Source: Sphingomonas pruni NBRC 15498
Lineage (GTDB): Bacteria > Pseudomonadota > Alphaproteobacteria > Sphingomonadales > Sphingomonadaceae
Assembly: GCF_001598455.1 (NCBI RefSeq)
Contig: NZ_BCYZ01000013.1
Coordinates: 1-64,000, forward strand
DNA: 64,000 nucleotides
Direction: 5' to 3'
Shown one piece after another: positions 52,559 to 60,006 of the stretch (position 1 is the first letter of the stretch; every line of letters begins with the position of its first letter). The notes under the pieces were generated by a model that made no database searches, was not told the DNA's origin, and was given only the letters and a program-made list of their open reading frames with translations. The translations under genes and the position numbers were made by a program.

Positions 52559-53480
52559 GCCGCCACGTTGCCCCGATCATCTCTGCCAGATGCGGGATAT
52601 CCCGCTCGGCGACCCCCGAGAAACGGACCATGCCGGTAAAGGGGCGCTGGGACAAGCGGCTGTCCAGTTCCAGTTCGAATCCGTAGAGCCGCTTGAGCGC
52701 CGCGACGACGTCGCCGACCTTTCGGCTGTCGAAGCTCAACATGCCGGTGCGCCAGCCGCCGATCAGCTTGGGCGCGACCCTATTGACGACGACCTCTCGC
52801 CCGTTGTCGCGCAGCGCCAGCGAGTCGCCTGCGCCGAGCCTTCGCGCTTCACCGTCGGGTTGGAGCAGTACCGATCCCTCGGCGACCGCGATCGTCAGGT
52901 CGTTGCCCTCGCGGGCGACGTTGAAGACGGTGCCGAGATCGCGGATCGTCATCGCGCCTGCGGTCATGGTGAATGGATGCGCGGCGTCGTGGACGACATG
53001 GAACAGCGCCTCGCCGCGATCGAGCGTCGCGGTGCGTGGGTCGGCGCGATCGAGGCGCAATACGGTACCGCCGCTCAATTCGATGCGGGTACCGCTCTGC
53101 AGCGCGACCGTGCGACGCTCGCCGGCCTTCGTCGCCACCACATAAGGATAAGACCGCGGCGCGACCAGCGACGGGACCAGCATCGCGACGCCGATGGCGG
53201 CTGCCGCCAGTCCGGGGATCAGCCACGGCCGGTGGCGGCGGCTCGGAATATTGTCGTTGCCGGCGGCCGGCCCAAGCGTAGGGAAATGCCCGCGATCGAT
53301 CAGGCGATCGTCCGTGGCGATCGCGTCATAGGCCGCGGCGTGGGCGGGGCTGGCTTCCAGCCAAGCGATGAACTCGGCCCAGCCATGCGCGTCGGCCTCG
53401 GCGAGGCGAAGATGCCAGCCAACTGCCTGTTCCACGATGTCTGACCGTTCACCCTGCACGATCCGCGCCCCTTTCTTCAT
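52509..53480 (-). CDS. FecR-family anti-sigma factor
   Basis: The 323-residue product has an N-terminal DUF4880-type cytoplasmic sigma-binding domain (about 10-60: VEQAVGWHLRLAEADAHGWAEFIAWLEASPAHAAAYD). One membrane segment lies near 90-110 (WLIPGLAAAAIGVAMLVPSLV). A periplasmic FecR domain follows (about 120-220: VALQSGTRIELSGGTVLRLDRAD, GEALFHVVHDAAHPFTMTAGAMTIRDLGTVFNVAREGNDLTIAVAEGSV) and then an STN-contacting C-terminal domain. It keeps the upstream sigma factor inactive until the receptor signals. ATG 53480 overlaps the sigma gene end by 32 bases. Confidence 0.92.
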   Translation of the reverse strand: MKKGARIVQGERSDIVEQAVGWHLRLAEADAHGWAEFIAWLEASPAHAAAYDAIATDDRLIDRGHFPTLGPAAGNDNIPSRRHRPWLIPGLAAAAIGVAMLVPSLVAPRSYPYVVATKAGERRTVALQSGTRIELSGGTVLRLDRADPRTATLDRGEALFHVVHDAAHPFTMTAGAMTIRDLGTVFNVAREGNDLTIAVAEGSVLLQPDGEARRLGAGDSLALRDNGREVVVNRVAPKLIGGWRTGMLSFDSRKVGDVVAALKRLYGFELELDSRLSQRPFTGMVRFSGVAERDIPHLAEMIGATWRRDGERWVLSDGASIPR

Positions 53481-54006
53481 GCTGACGACGCGCCGTTTCG
53501 GAATCCTCAGCAAATCGGTCCAACCGGTCGTGAATTTTGCGATAGGCGCGCTGCAACAGCTTTTCGACGCCGCTGACGCTGATTCCGAGATGCTCAGAGA
53601 TCGCGCGTTGGGACTGATCCTCCAGCCGGAACATGCGCAGTGCAGTCGCCATTCGCTCGGGCATGTCGGCAATGGCTCCTTCGACCTCTTGCCATTGGCG
53701 CTGCGCCATCAGCGTCCGTTCTGCGTCCGGCAGCTCGTCCGCTTGCGGTTGGCTATCGATCCAGACCGCGTCGCGCGCGCCGCGACGGCCGGTCGCGATC
53801 CGGCGGTCGGTCGCGAGATTGGCCGCGACGCGGTAGAGGAATGCCGCCGGCTGGGCCACCGGCTGGGCAGCGAGCCGGTCGATCCGCAGCCACATGTCCT
53901 GCAACACATCCTCGGCGTCTTCGCGATTGCCGAGTCGGGCGACCAGCAGACGCAACAGCATCGGGCGCTGCGCAAGAAAAATGGCCTTGAGACCGCCGTC
54001 TGCCAC
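53449..54006 (-). CDS. ECF RNA polymerase sigma factor, FecI type
   Basis: The 185-residue protein has sigma region 2 (FLAQRPMLLRLLVARLGNREDAEDVLQDMWLRIDRL, with AAFLYRVAANLATDRR for the -10 contact) and region 4 (IADMPERMATALRMFRLEDQSQRAISEHLGISVSGVEKLLQRAYRKIHDRL, with a helix-turn-helix). It is typical of the FecI group. GTG at 54006 is chosen because AGGGACG lies just upstream and the resulting length is normal; a longer frame to 54153 runs through the upstream gene. It is followed by FecR and an STN-type receptor, the complete surface-signalling set. Upstream, 17 bases away, ends a deacetylase gene, which is not usual for such a set. Confidence 0.9.
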   Translation of the reverse strand: MADGGLKAIFLAQRPMLLRLLVARLGNREDAEDVLQDMWLRIDRLAAQPVAQPAAFLYRVAANLATDRRIATGRRGARDAVWIDSQPQADELPDAERTLMAQRQWQEVEGAIADMPERMATALRMFRLEDQSQRAISEHLGISVSGVEKLLQRAYRKIHDRLDRFAEDSETARRQHEERGADRAG

Positions 54007-54023
54007 CGTCGTCGCGTCCCTGG

Positions 54024-54827
54024 TCAGGCAGGGAACGCCAGACCTTCGATGGCGGCCATGTCGGCGATCGGCCAATTGCGCAAGGCTTCGGCTTCGCGTG
54101 ACCTCGCCGTAGCGATCGCATCGCCGGGTCGTACGCCCGCGCCGGGGTGGCACATCACGAGATGAGTTCCGCCGGGCTTGCGCAGGAAACGGGGGAAGAG
54201 AGCCCGATAGTCGCCGGCAAAGTCATAATGACCGGCGAAGCTCTCATTGGTCGCGAGTCCGACCGCGGCCGCGGCGCGACGCAATCCGCGCGAATGCCAG
54301 GCGCTGCCGATCGCCTTGCCGGCGAAGGGACGCGCCAGCATAGCCGCCAATCGGTCGGTGCAATCGCGGATCCATGCCTGTGGTGCGCGCAATGCGGTTT
54401 CGGCCAGGACGAGGTCGCGAATACCCGGCAGGGCATGGGCGTGCTGATGCCCGTCGACAAAGGCAGGGGGACGGCCAAGCGCCGCGATGAAGGCATCGAA
54501 CTGCGCCGCGATCTCCGCCGCCGTCTCATCGAGCGGTATCCGACCACGTGCCGCCATGCGGCCGAGCGGGTTGATCGCCGGCAATCGGCCGGCGGCGGCC
54601 AGCCGCGGCATCGGAGTCAGGGGAACCTCGTCGGTCAACGTCAGGTGGAGTCCGATCTGAACATGGACGGGCAGGCCGCGGAGCAACTCGCTGTCGGCGC
54701 CCCAGCCTGGCATCGCCGCCATGCAGCTGATGGCGTTGATCTTTTCCGCACGCGCCAGGTCGGCGATCGTCTCACTAACGCCGCGCGAAAAGGCGAAATC
54801 GTCAGAACACAGGATGAGGCGGGCCAA
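54024..54827 (-). CDS. ChbG/HpnK-family carbohydrate deacetylase
   Basis: The 267-residue YdjC-fold protein has the metal/catalytic ILCSDDFAFSRGVSETI near the N-terminus, VQIGLHLTLTDEVPL, FVDGHQHAHALPGIRDLVL and a C-terminal MCHPGA. This is the ChbG/HpnK family, whose members remove acetyl groups from chitobiose (ChbG) or from N-acetylglucosaminyl-bacteriohopanetetrol (HpnK). TTG at 54827 is preferred because AAGGA lies 7 bases upstream and it starts the protein just before the metal motif; GTG at 54863 is the alternative. It overlaps the glycosyltransferase gene by 26 bases and lies 17 bases before the sigma factor gene. Hopanoid or glycan target is not known. Confidence 0.85.
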   Translation of the reverse strand: MARLILCSDDFAFSRGVSETIADLARAEKINAISCMAAMPGWGADSELLRGLPVHVQIGLHLTLTDEVPLTPMPRLAAAGRLPAINPLGRMAARGRIPLDETAAEIAAQFDAFIAALGRPPAFVDGHQHAHALPGIRDLVLAETALRAPQAWIRDCTDRLAAMLARPFAGKAIGSAWHSRGLRRAAAAVGLATNESFAGHYDFAGDYRALFPRFLRKPGGTHLVMCHPGAGVRPGDAIATARSREAEALRNWPIADMAAIEGLAFPA

Positions 54828-55674
54828 ATACCGGTCCTTCGAGATGATGATATTGCCGTTCACGGATGCGGTTGCTGAGAAGGCGTCGCCGTCTCAACCG
54901 CGGGGCCAGGAATGAATAGAAGAACCAATCCCCCGCCTTGGGGGCGGCTGCGGCATACACCAGCCGCTCGAGCAACGTCCAGCGGATCGAGTCACGGTCG
55001 CGGTCGCGCTTCGACGGCGCACACCAATAGTCGCGCGCATATCCCATTGCGCCGGTCCGCATCACCCGATGAACGATTTCGTGATCCTCGAGCACGTAAT
55101 TCCAGCGATCGGCATCGAACCCGCCGGCAGCGCGCAAGGCGGACGTCCGGAAGGCCTGACCCGCGCCGCCGGTATGCGACTGGCGAGGCAGCAAGCGTGC
55201 GACGGTCAGGAACCGACGCGCCGCGGTCTGGCGCGCCCGCTCGTCGATACCCGGCGCGACGAAATAGGCTCCGGCGGCGACGCAGCCGGGTTTTGTCAGG
55301 ATCGCTTCGGCAGCGGCGAGGTAGTGCGACGGATAGAGCGTGTCGGCATCGCAGGTCGCCACCCACGGCGTGCGCACCCAACCGAGACCGGTGCGCAGCG
55401 CGGCGACCTTACCCGGCAAGGGTTCGGTGATCAGTAGATAATCGAGACCATGATCGCGGCACGCTGCGCGCGCGATCATCGCGCTGCCGTCGGTCGAGCC
55501 GTTATCGATCAGGATCAGCGTCATCGATACCGATTGCGCCGCAAGGCTGGCGATCGTTGCGGGAAGATAGTCGCTTTCATTGAAGAAGGGTAGCAATATG
55601 CTCCAGGCAGGCGCGGTCCGCCCGTCGATGCGGCTGGCATTGCGGGATCTGACCGGATCGAGATCGAGATACAT
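54802..55674 (-). CDS. Glycosyltransferase family 2
   Basis: The 290-residue GT-A enzyme has WSILLPFFNESDYLPATIASLAAQSV, LIDNGSTDGSAMIA and the metal-binding DxD-like CDADTLYPSHY. Later come FDADRWNYVLEDHEIVHRVM, the ED motif, and a basic C-terminal region (APRLRRRRLLSNRIRERQYHH) that could bind the membrane surface. No membrane helix is clear. ATG at 55674 is chosen; it follows a divergent gap. It is the first gene of the minus-strand chain glycosyltransferase-deacetylase-sigma-FecR-receptor. The sugar is unknown. Confidence 0.88.
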   Translation of the reverse strand: MYLDLDPVRSRNASRIDGRTAPAWSILLPFFNESDYLPATIASLAAQSVSMTLILIDNGSTDGSAMIARAACRDHGLDYLLITEPLPGKVAALRTGLGWVRTPWVATCDADTLYPSHYLAAAEAILTKPGCVAAGAYFVAPGIDERARQTAARRFLTVARLLPRQSHTGGAGQAFRTSALRAAGGFDADRWNYVLEDHEIVHRVMRTGAMGYARDYWCAPSKRDRDRDSIRWTLLERLVYAAAAPKAGDWFFYSFLAPRLRRRRLLSNRIRERQYHHLEGPVFGPPHPVF

Positions 55675-55973
55675 TGACGGCCGTCCATGGGAAGCGGGAC
55701 GGGATGGAAGATGGCGGCCGCACAAGACCCGGACCGACGTGTCGCTCCGCGGGTTCCCCCTGATCGTGCCGGCGCCACTTCCGCCCCACATAAATGACGA
55801 CGCGCATGCCGGCGATCCGCACTGAATGACGCGAAAAAATCGATCCTGGTGATCTCACTGGGTTCGTCGCGCGGCTCGATCCCAGCAGACGACGTGATTG
55901 TGCAATTCCGCACTTCGATCACGAAAAATATGTCGCATGACGCCACCGTCACCGCCCCTTAAGTGGATCGGCC
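55675..55973. other. Divergent intergenic region, no gene
   Basis: This 299-base gap separates the family 2 and family 39 glycosyltransferase genes. I see no reliable reading frame, RNA gene or strong hairpin. It holds a GTGC-N6-GCAC inverted repeat at 55900-55913 that could be an operator. Promoters for both strands are expected here but none stands out clearly. Confidence 0.4.
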
Positions 55974-57467
55974 GTGGCGACGGCGGCATTCATCGATCGA
56001 TCAGCAATCAATGCGCCGGTGCGGCTGCCGCGCATCGGCCTTGCGCTGCTGTTCATGGCGGTGGCCATCGCGGTTCGGGCGCGCGACTTCGGTAACCCGA
56101 TCATCCATGTCGACGAGCAATATTACCTGCTGGTCGCCGACCACTTTCTGCATGGCGCGCTTCCCTACGTCGATATCTGGGACCGCAAGCCCATCGGGCT
56201 GTTCCTGATCTTCGCGGCGATCCGTCTGCTCCCAGGCGACGGCATCCTGGCTTATCAAGTGATCGCGACCGCGTTTGCCGCTGCCACCGCTCTGCTCATC
56301 GCGCTCGGCGGCCTGCGGCTGGGCGCGGGCCGGGCTGGCGCCATAGCGGCCGGCCTGGCCTATATCTTCTGGCTCTCGCTGCTCAGCGGCCGCGGCGGGC
56401 AATCGCCGGTCTTCTACAATCTGTTCATGGCCGGGGCGGGATTGCTGACCTTGCGGCTGCCGGAGCTTGCCAGGCGCGCCGATCGGCAGGCGATCCTGGC
56501 TAGTGGCTGCGCCGCTTGCCTGCTCGCCGGCCTGGCGATCCAGACCAAATACACACCCATGGTCGAAGGCGCGTTCTTCGGGCTCGCCCATCTCTGGTTC
56601 CTGCGGCGCGCGGGGGCAAACTGGGCGGCGCTGGCCGGCGCCGGCGCGATCTGGGTCGCGCTGGGTATCGCGCCGACTGCTGCGGTCGTCGCGAGCTATT
56701 ACGAGCGCGGCCCCGCCGACTTTCAAGCGTTTTGGTTCGCCAACTTTGCGTCGGTTGCGCTGCGCAAGGGGTATCCGGCGGCCAAGATCATCTCGCGGCT
56801 GGCGGGCACGACGCTGCAATTATCGCCGTTCATCGGCTGCGCGATCGTGGCCTGGCGGACGCGGCTGAACCGGGCGGAGATGCTGCTCGCCTTTGGCTGG
56901 CTTGTCGCGGCGTTGGTCGCTTTCGCGATGATCGGCGCGTTCTTCGATCATTATGCGCTGCCGCTGATGGTGCCGCTGGCGGTGATCGCCGCGCCCGTGC
57001 TGGGACAGCGCAGGCTGGCCTTGATCGGCACCGCCATAGTCGGCGCGCTGCTGGCCGTTTTCCACCTTGCCACCGAACCTGACGATCGCGGTTCGGCCTA
57101 TCTCGTTGCCCAGGCGATGGTCGCGAATGACGGCGACGAATGCCCTTACGTCTTCGCCGGGGACTCGATCCTATATCATCTCGCGCACGCCTGTCTGCCG
57201 ACCGCTTATGCTTTCCCATCGACACTCGCTTACGAGCCGGAACAGGGAGCGACCGGAATCGATGAGGCGGCGGAAGTGCGGCGCATCATGGCCCGCCGCC
57301 CGCCGGTGGTGGTGACGTTGGACCGTCCGCTGGCGCCCTGGAACCGCGACAGCCTCGCGATCGTGACGGGCGCCTTGGCGCGAGATTATCGCCTCATCCT
57401 CTCGGCCCCGCGCGAGGATGGACATCTGCTCGTCTACTGTCGCCGCGATCGGCCGCGAGCGCGATGA
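55974..57467 (+). CDS. Multi-pass glycosyltransferase (GT39/ArnT-like)
   Basis: The 497-residue membrane protein has about ten hydrophobic segments. Its first periplasmic loop carries the acidic motif HVDEQYYLLVADHFLHGALPYVDIWDRKPIG, where the DE pair and the following Asp-Arg-Lys match the catalytic loop of the GT-C fold (PMT/ArnT). Such enzymes take polyprenyl-phosphate sugars and glycosylate lipid A or other periplasmic acceptors. A soluble C-terminal domain of about 110 residues follows (MVANDGDECPYVFAGDSILYHL onward). GTG at 55974 has a GGAT sequence nearby. It is divergent from the family 2 glycosyltransferase, which could make the polyprenyl-sugar donor. That pairing is inference. Confidence 0.85.
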   Translation: MATAAFIDRSAINAPVRLPRIGLALLFMAVAIAVRARDFGNPIIHVDEQYYLLVADHFLHGALPYVDIWDRKPIGLFLIFAAIRLLPGDGILAYQVIATAFAAATALLIALGGLRLGAGRAGAIAAGLAYIFWLSLLSGRGGQSPVFYNLFMAGAGLLTLRLPELARRADRQAILASGCAACLLAGLAIQTKYTPMVEGAFFGLAHLWFLRRAGANWAALAGAGAIWVALGIAPTAAVVASYYERGPADFQAFWFANFASVALRKGYPAAKIISRLAGTTLQLSPFIGCAIVAWRTRLNRAEMLLAFGWLVAALVAFAMIGAFFDHYALPLMVPLAVIAAPVLGQRRLALIGTAIVGALLAVFHLATEPDDRGSAYLVAQAMVANDGDECPYVFAGDSILYHLAHACLPTAYAFPSTLAYEPEQGATGIDEAAEVRRIMARRPPVVVTLDRPLAPWNRDSLAIVTGALARDYRLILSAPREDGHLLVYCRRDRPRAR

Positions 57468-57546
57468 AAGATGCGAGGGGCAGGTGTGGGTCGGATTGGT
57501 CGGCGACGTCTGATTATCGCCTTCCTTACCATCCGGACCGGATCTG

Positions 57547-58068
57547 ATGCGCTCGAACATTCTCGTCGCCGGCCTTGTTGCTTCCTTCCTCGCCATCAAT
57601 CCCTCTTCGGCGGGAGCCGAACAGATCGGTCAGGACGCCGACATGTGCAGGGCCGGTCGTGGCCCAGCCATTCAGGTCAACGTTCAAGGGCTGAAGGACC
57701 GCAGCGGGGAATTGTGGCTGGAACTCTATCCCCCGACACCGGACGATTTCCTGAGCGCGGACACCGACCTGATAGCTCAAGGCAAAATCTTCCGCCGCAC
57801 CCGGTCGCGGCTCCCGGCGGTCGGCAGCGTTGAAATCTGCATTCGGGTGCCGCGTCCGGGCCGCTACGCGCTGATGCTGCGCCACAATCGTGTCGAGCGC
57901 GACAAATTCTCCTTTTGGAACGACGGGGCAGGGGTACCGGCCAACCGGTCATTGGGCCGTAGCAGGCCTCGGCTCGATCAGGCTCTCGTCAATGCGGGCC
58001 CAGGCGTAACCGTCGTCGCGATCAAGATGCAATATCTGCGCGGCCTCGGCTTTTCACCGCTGGACTGA
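57547..58068 (+). CDS. DUF2141 exported protein
   Basis: The 173-residue product has a signal peptide (residues 1-24, ending SSAGAEQ) and a DUF2141 beta-sandwich: IQVNVQGLKDRSGELWLELYP, GSVEICIRVPRPGRYALMLRHNRVERDKFSFWNDGAGVPANRSLG, VVAIKMQYL. Members are periplasmic or outer-membrane-associated proteins of unknown role. It lies between a GT-C glycosyltransferase and a RodZ-like HTH gene on the same strand. Confidence 0.87.
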   Translation: MRSNILVAGLVASFLAINPSSAGAEQIGQDADMCRAGRGPAIQVNVQGLKDRSGELWLELYPPTPDDFLSADTDLIAQGKIFRRTRSRLPAVGSVEICIRVPRPGRYALMLRHNRVERDKFSFWNDGAGVPANRSLGRSRPRLDQALVNAGPGVTVVAIKMQYLRGLGFSPLD

Positions 58069-58128
58069 CGCCATGGCCGTCGTGACGCGATATTTGCGGT
58101 CAATCCTCCTCACCCAGCCGGCAGGCAG

Positions 58129-58509
58129 ATGTTCGTGACCGAGTCCCATGCGGCGCGCGGCGCGCAGCCGCCCGGATGGGCGATTTCAATCCAGGCCGGC
58201 GAGGCATTATGGCGTGGACGGCTGAGGGTCGGCTTGTCGTTGGACGACATCGCCGCGCGAATCGGCGCCGATCCGGACATGGTCGGCGCACTTGAGAATT
58301 CGGATTTCGACAGGCTGCCATCACGCGATTTGTCGATCGCCATGGCGAGAGCCTATGCGGAGATCGTCGGACTATCGAGGAAATGGGTGGCCCTGGCGCT
58401 TGCCAAGGAATTGGTTCGACGGGATGAAGACGCGGGGTTCGACCATCGTGTCGAGCATCCTCCATTTGTACGGATTCGACTCCTTATGAGGCTATATCTT
58501 GGGGTATAA
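58129..58509 (+). CDS. RodZ-like helix-turn-helix protein
   Basis: The 126-residue product has a five-helix Cro/RodZ-type HTH in LRVGLSLDDIAARIGADPDMVGALENSDFDRLPSRDLSIAMARAYAEIVGLSRKWV, very like the N-terminal domain of RodZ. It lacks the transmembrane helix and periplasmic part of a full RodZ, so it is a short relative or a free regulator. Its C-terminal third contains a basic RRDEDAGFDHRVEHPPFVRIRLLMR region. A small Cys-containing frame and a polysaccharide deacetylase follow. Role unknown. Confidence 0.68.
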   Translation: MFVTESHAARGAQPPGWAISIQAGEALWRGRLRVGLSLDDIAARIGADPDMVGALENSDFDRLPSRDLSIAMARAYAEIVGLSRKWVALALAKELVRRDEDAGFDHRVEHPPFVRIRLLMRLYLGV

Positions 58510-58595
58510 GGACATCGGCGCATCCGATCGGATATCCAATGGCAATCGGCAAGATTCTTTGTTCGTTCGGCCGACACCTACCGGATCCGGGGCAT

Positions 58596-58718
58596 ATGAA
58601 CTGGGGCAATTCGACTTCAGGGTCCGGTTTCGACGTGAGCCATTGCAGCCGCTGCGGGATCGAACTGACCCGTCGGCGGGGAAGCAAATGGCGGGCGACC
58701 CCTCTTGCCGACCGCTGA
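58596..58718 (+). CDS. Possible 40-residue CxxC micro-protein
   Basis: A frame of 40 codons starts with ATG after GGATCCGGGG and encodes MNWGNSTSGSG, then FDVSHCSRCGIELTRRRG, then SKWRATPLADR. The Cys-x-x-Cys-Gly motif recalls half a zinc ribbon, and the product is basic. It fills the gap between the RodZ-like gene and the deacetylase. Evidence is only the frame and motif, so it may be chance. Confidence 0.3.
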   Translation: MNWGNSTSGSGFDVSHCSRCGIELTRRRGSKWRATPLADR

Positions 58719-58765
58719 ACTGGAGAGGTGACGTTCATCGGCGCCGCGGATCGATAATAGGTACG

Positions 58766-59722
58766 GTGACGTCGCTATTCAGGGCGATGCTGGCGGTCGC
58801 CGTTCTGATCGTCAGCCAACCGGCCGCCGCTCGGGCACGGGAAGGCAGGATCGCGCTCACGTTCGACGACCTTCCGGCACTGACTATTCTCAACGATCAA
58901 GCCTATGTCGATTATCTCAACGTCATGATTCTGCGGGGACTGAAGCGCCATCATTTCCCCGCGACGGGCTTCGTCAACGGGGGCAAGCTGGATGAACTGA
59001 ACCGAGACCGGCAAATCGCCAATCTCAAGCGGTGGCTCGACGCCGGAATGGATCTTGGGAACCACACATTTTCACATGAATCCCCCAATACGCTTGGCGC
59101 GAAGGCCTATATAGCCGACATCATTCGCGGCGAGCCGGCCACCGCTGACCTTCTTCGTTCGCACGGCCAAAGGCTGCGCTGGTTCCGGCATCCCTATCTC
59201 GAAACGGGCTTCCCGATGTCGGTCAAGCGGACGATCGACGGCTGGCTTTCGGGACACGGCTACCGCATCGCACCGGTCACGGTCGATGCGGACGACTGGG
59301 AGTTCGCCGAACCTTATGACGATGCCATCGCGCGCAAGGATGTCGCGCGCCAACGGCGGATCAAGGCGGAATATCTGGCTTATACCGCCCGCCGGATCGA
59401 GTGGTCGATCCGGAGCGGGCGCGTCCTGTTCGGGCGCGATATCGCCCAGGTCATGCTCCTGCATTGCACTCGCCTCAACGCGGATTCGATCGACGATCTC
59501 GCATCCTTGTTCCGGCGCTTTCGTTTGCGCCCAGTGAGCCTCGATCGCGCGATGCGCGACCCCGCTTATCGCACGCCCGACACCGTCGCGGAAAAAGAGG
59601 GGATGGACTGGCTCGAGCGCTGGGCTGCGGTGAAACACAAGGATCTACCCGAAGAAGGCGACGACGACCCGCCCGCCGATATTCAGGCTGCTTACGATCG
59701 GGTCGACAATGATCGGCACTGA
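58766..59722 (+). CDS. Exported polysaccharide deacetylase (NodB-type)
   Basis: The 318-residue product has a signal peptide (ending QPAAARAREG) and the NodB homology domain with all five motifs: LTFDDLPAL (catalytic Asp pair), NHTFSHESP (zinc histidines), WFRHPYLETG, VDADDW and VMLLHCTRLN. It is a carbohydrate esterase family 4-type enzyme acting on N-acetyl sugars outside the cytoplasm. The frame extends upstream to 58499, but this would give an unlikely N-terminus. GTG at 58766 has AGG upstream, and ATG at 58787 is also possible. It is the last gene of the plus-strand group here. Confidence 0.87.
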   Translation: MTSLFRAMLAVAVLIVSQPAAARAREGRIALTFDDLPALTILNDQAYVDYLNVMILRGLKRHHFPATGFVNGGKLDELNRDRQIANLKRWLDAGMDLGNHTFSHESPNTLGAKAYIADIIRGEPATADLLRSHGQRLRWFRHPYLETGFPMSVKRTIDGWLSGHGYRIAPVTVDADDWEFAEPYDDAIARKDVARQRRIKAEYLAYTARRIEWSIRSGRVLFGRDIAQVMLLHCTRLNADSIDDLASLFRRFRLRPVSLDRAMRDPAYRTPDTVAEKEGMDWLERWAAVKHKDLPEEGDDDPPADIQAAYDRVDNDRH

Positions 59723-59902
59723 CCGATCGATATCCTGAACCCGGGCCCATGACGGCCTCCGAGATAGCTAGCTCAACGCAGGGCCGCCCCTTGGGATGAG
59801 CATCGTGATCTCCCGTAATCGCCTCCGCGATGATGGACCCGCGGGTCCCATCGAGGGGTGACAAGCGATCAGATTATCGACCCCCTGGTTCGTCGGAACA
59901 AC

Positions 59903-59926
59903 TTAATTCACTATTGTGTGAATTAA
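59903..59926. promoter_or_regulatory. Perfect 24-base palindrome before the second TonB-dependent receptor
   Basis: TTAATTCAC (59903-59911), six bases and GTGAATTAA (59918-59926) are perfect inverted arms. They lie about 80 bases before the receptor ATG in the only A/T-rich patch of a 284-base gene-free region. This is the pattern of a dimeric repressor site such as TetR or GntR. The rest of the region (59723-60006) holds a GGACCCGCGGGTCC palindrome at 59835-59848 and the GGGAGGG ribosome binding site. Confidence 0.55.
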
Positions 59927-60006
59927 TATTGCAACGGGCCGCGCTTTGCGGCAGTTTCCCGGGCACCGGCGCCGGAGAGCGCGATGTGATCTGTGGGAGG
60001 GATGCA

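Noticed and set aside
52275-53444. A 389-codon plus-strand frame opposite fecR
   Set aside because: Antisense shadow of FecR and the receptor N-terminus, Arg/Asp-rich and without motifs.
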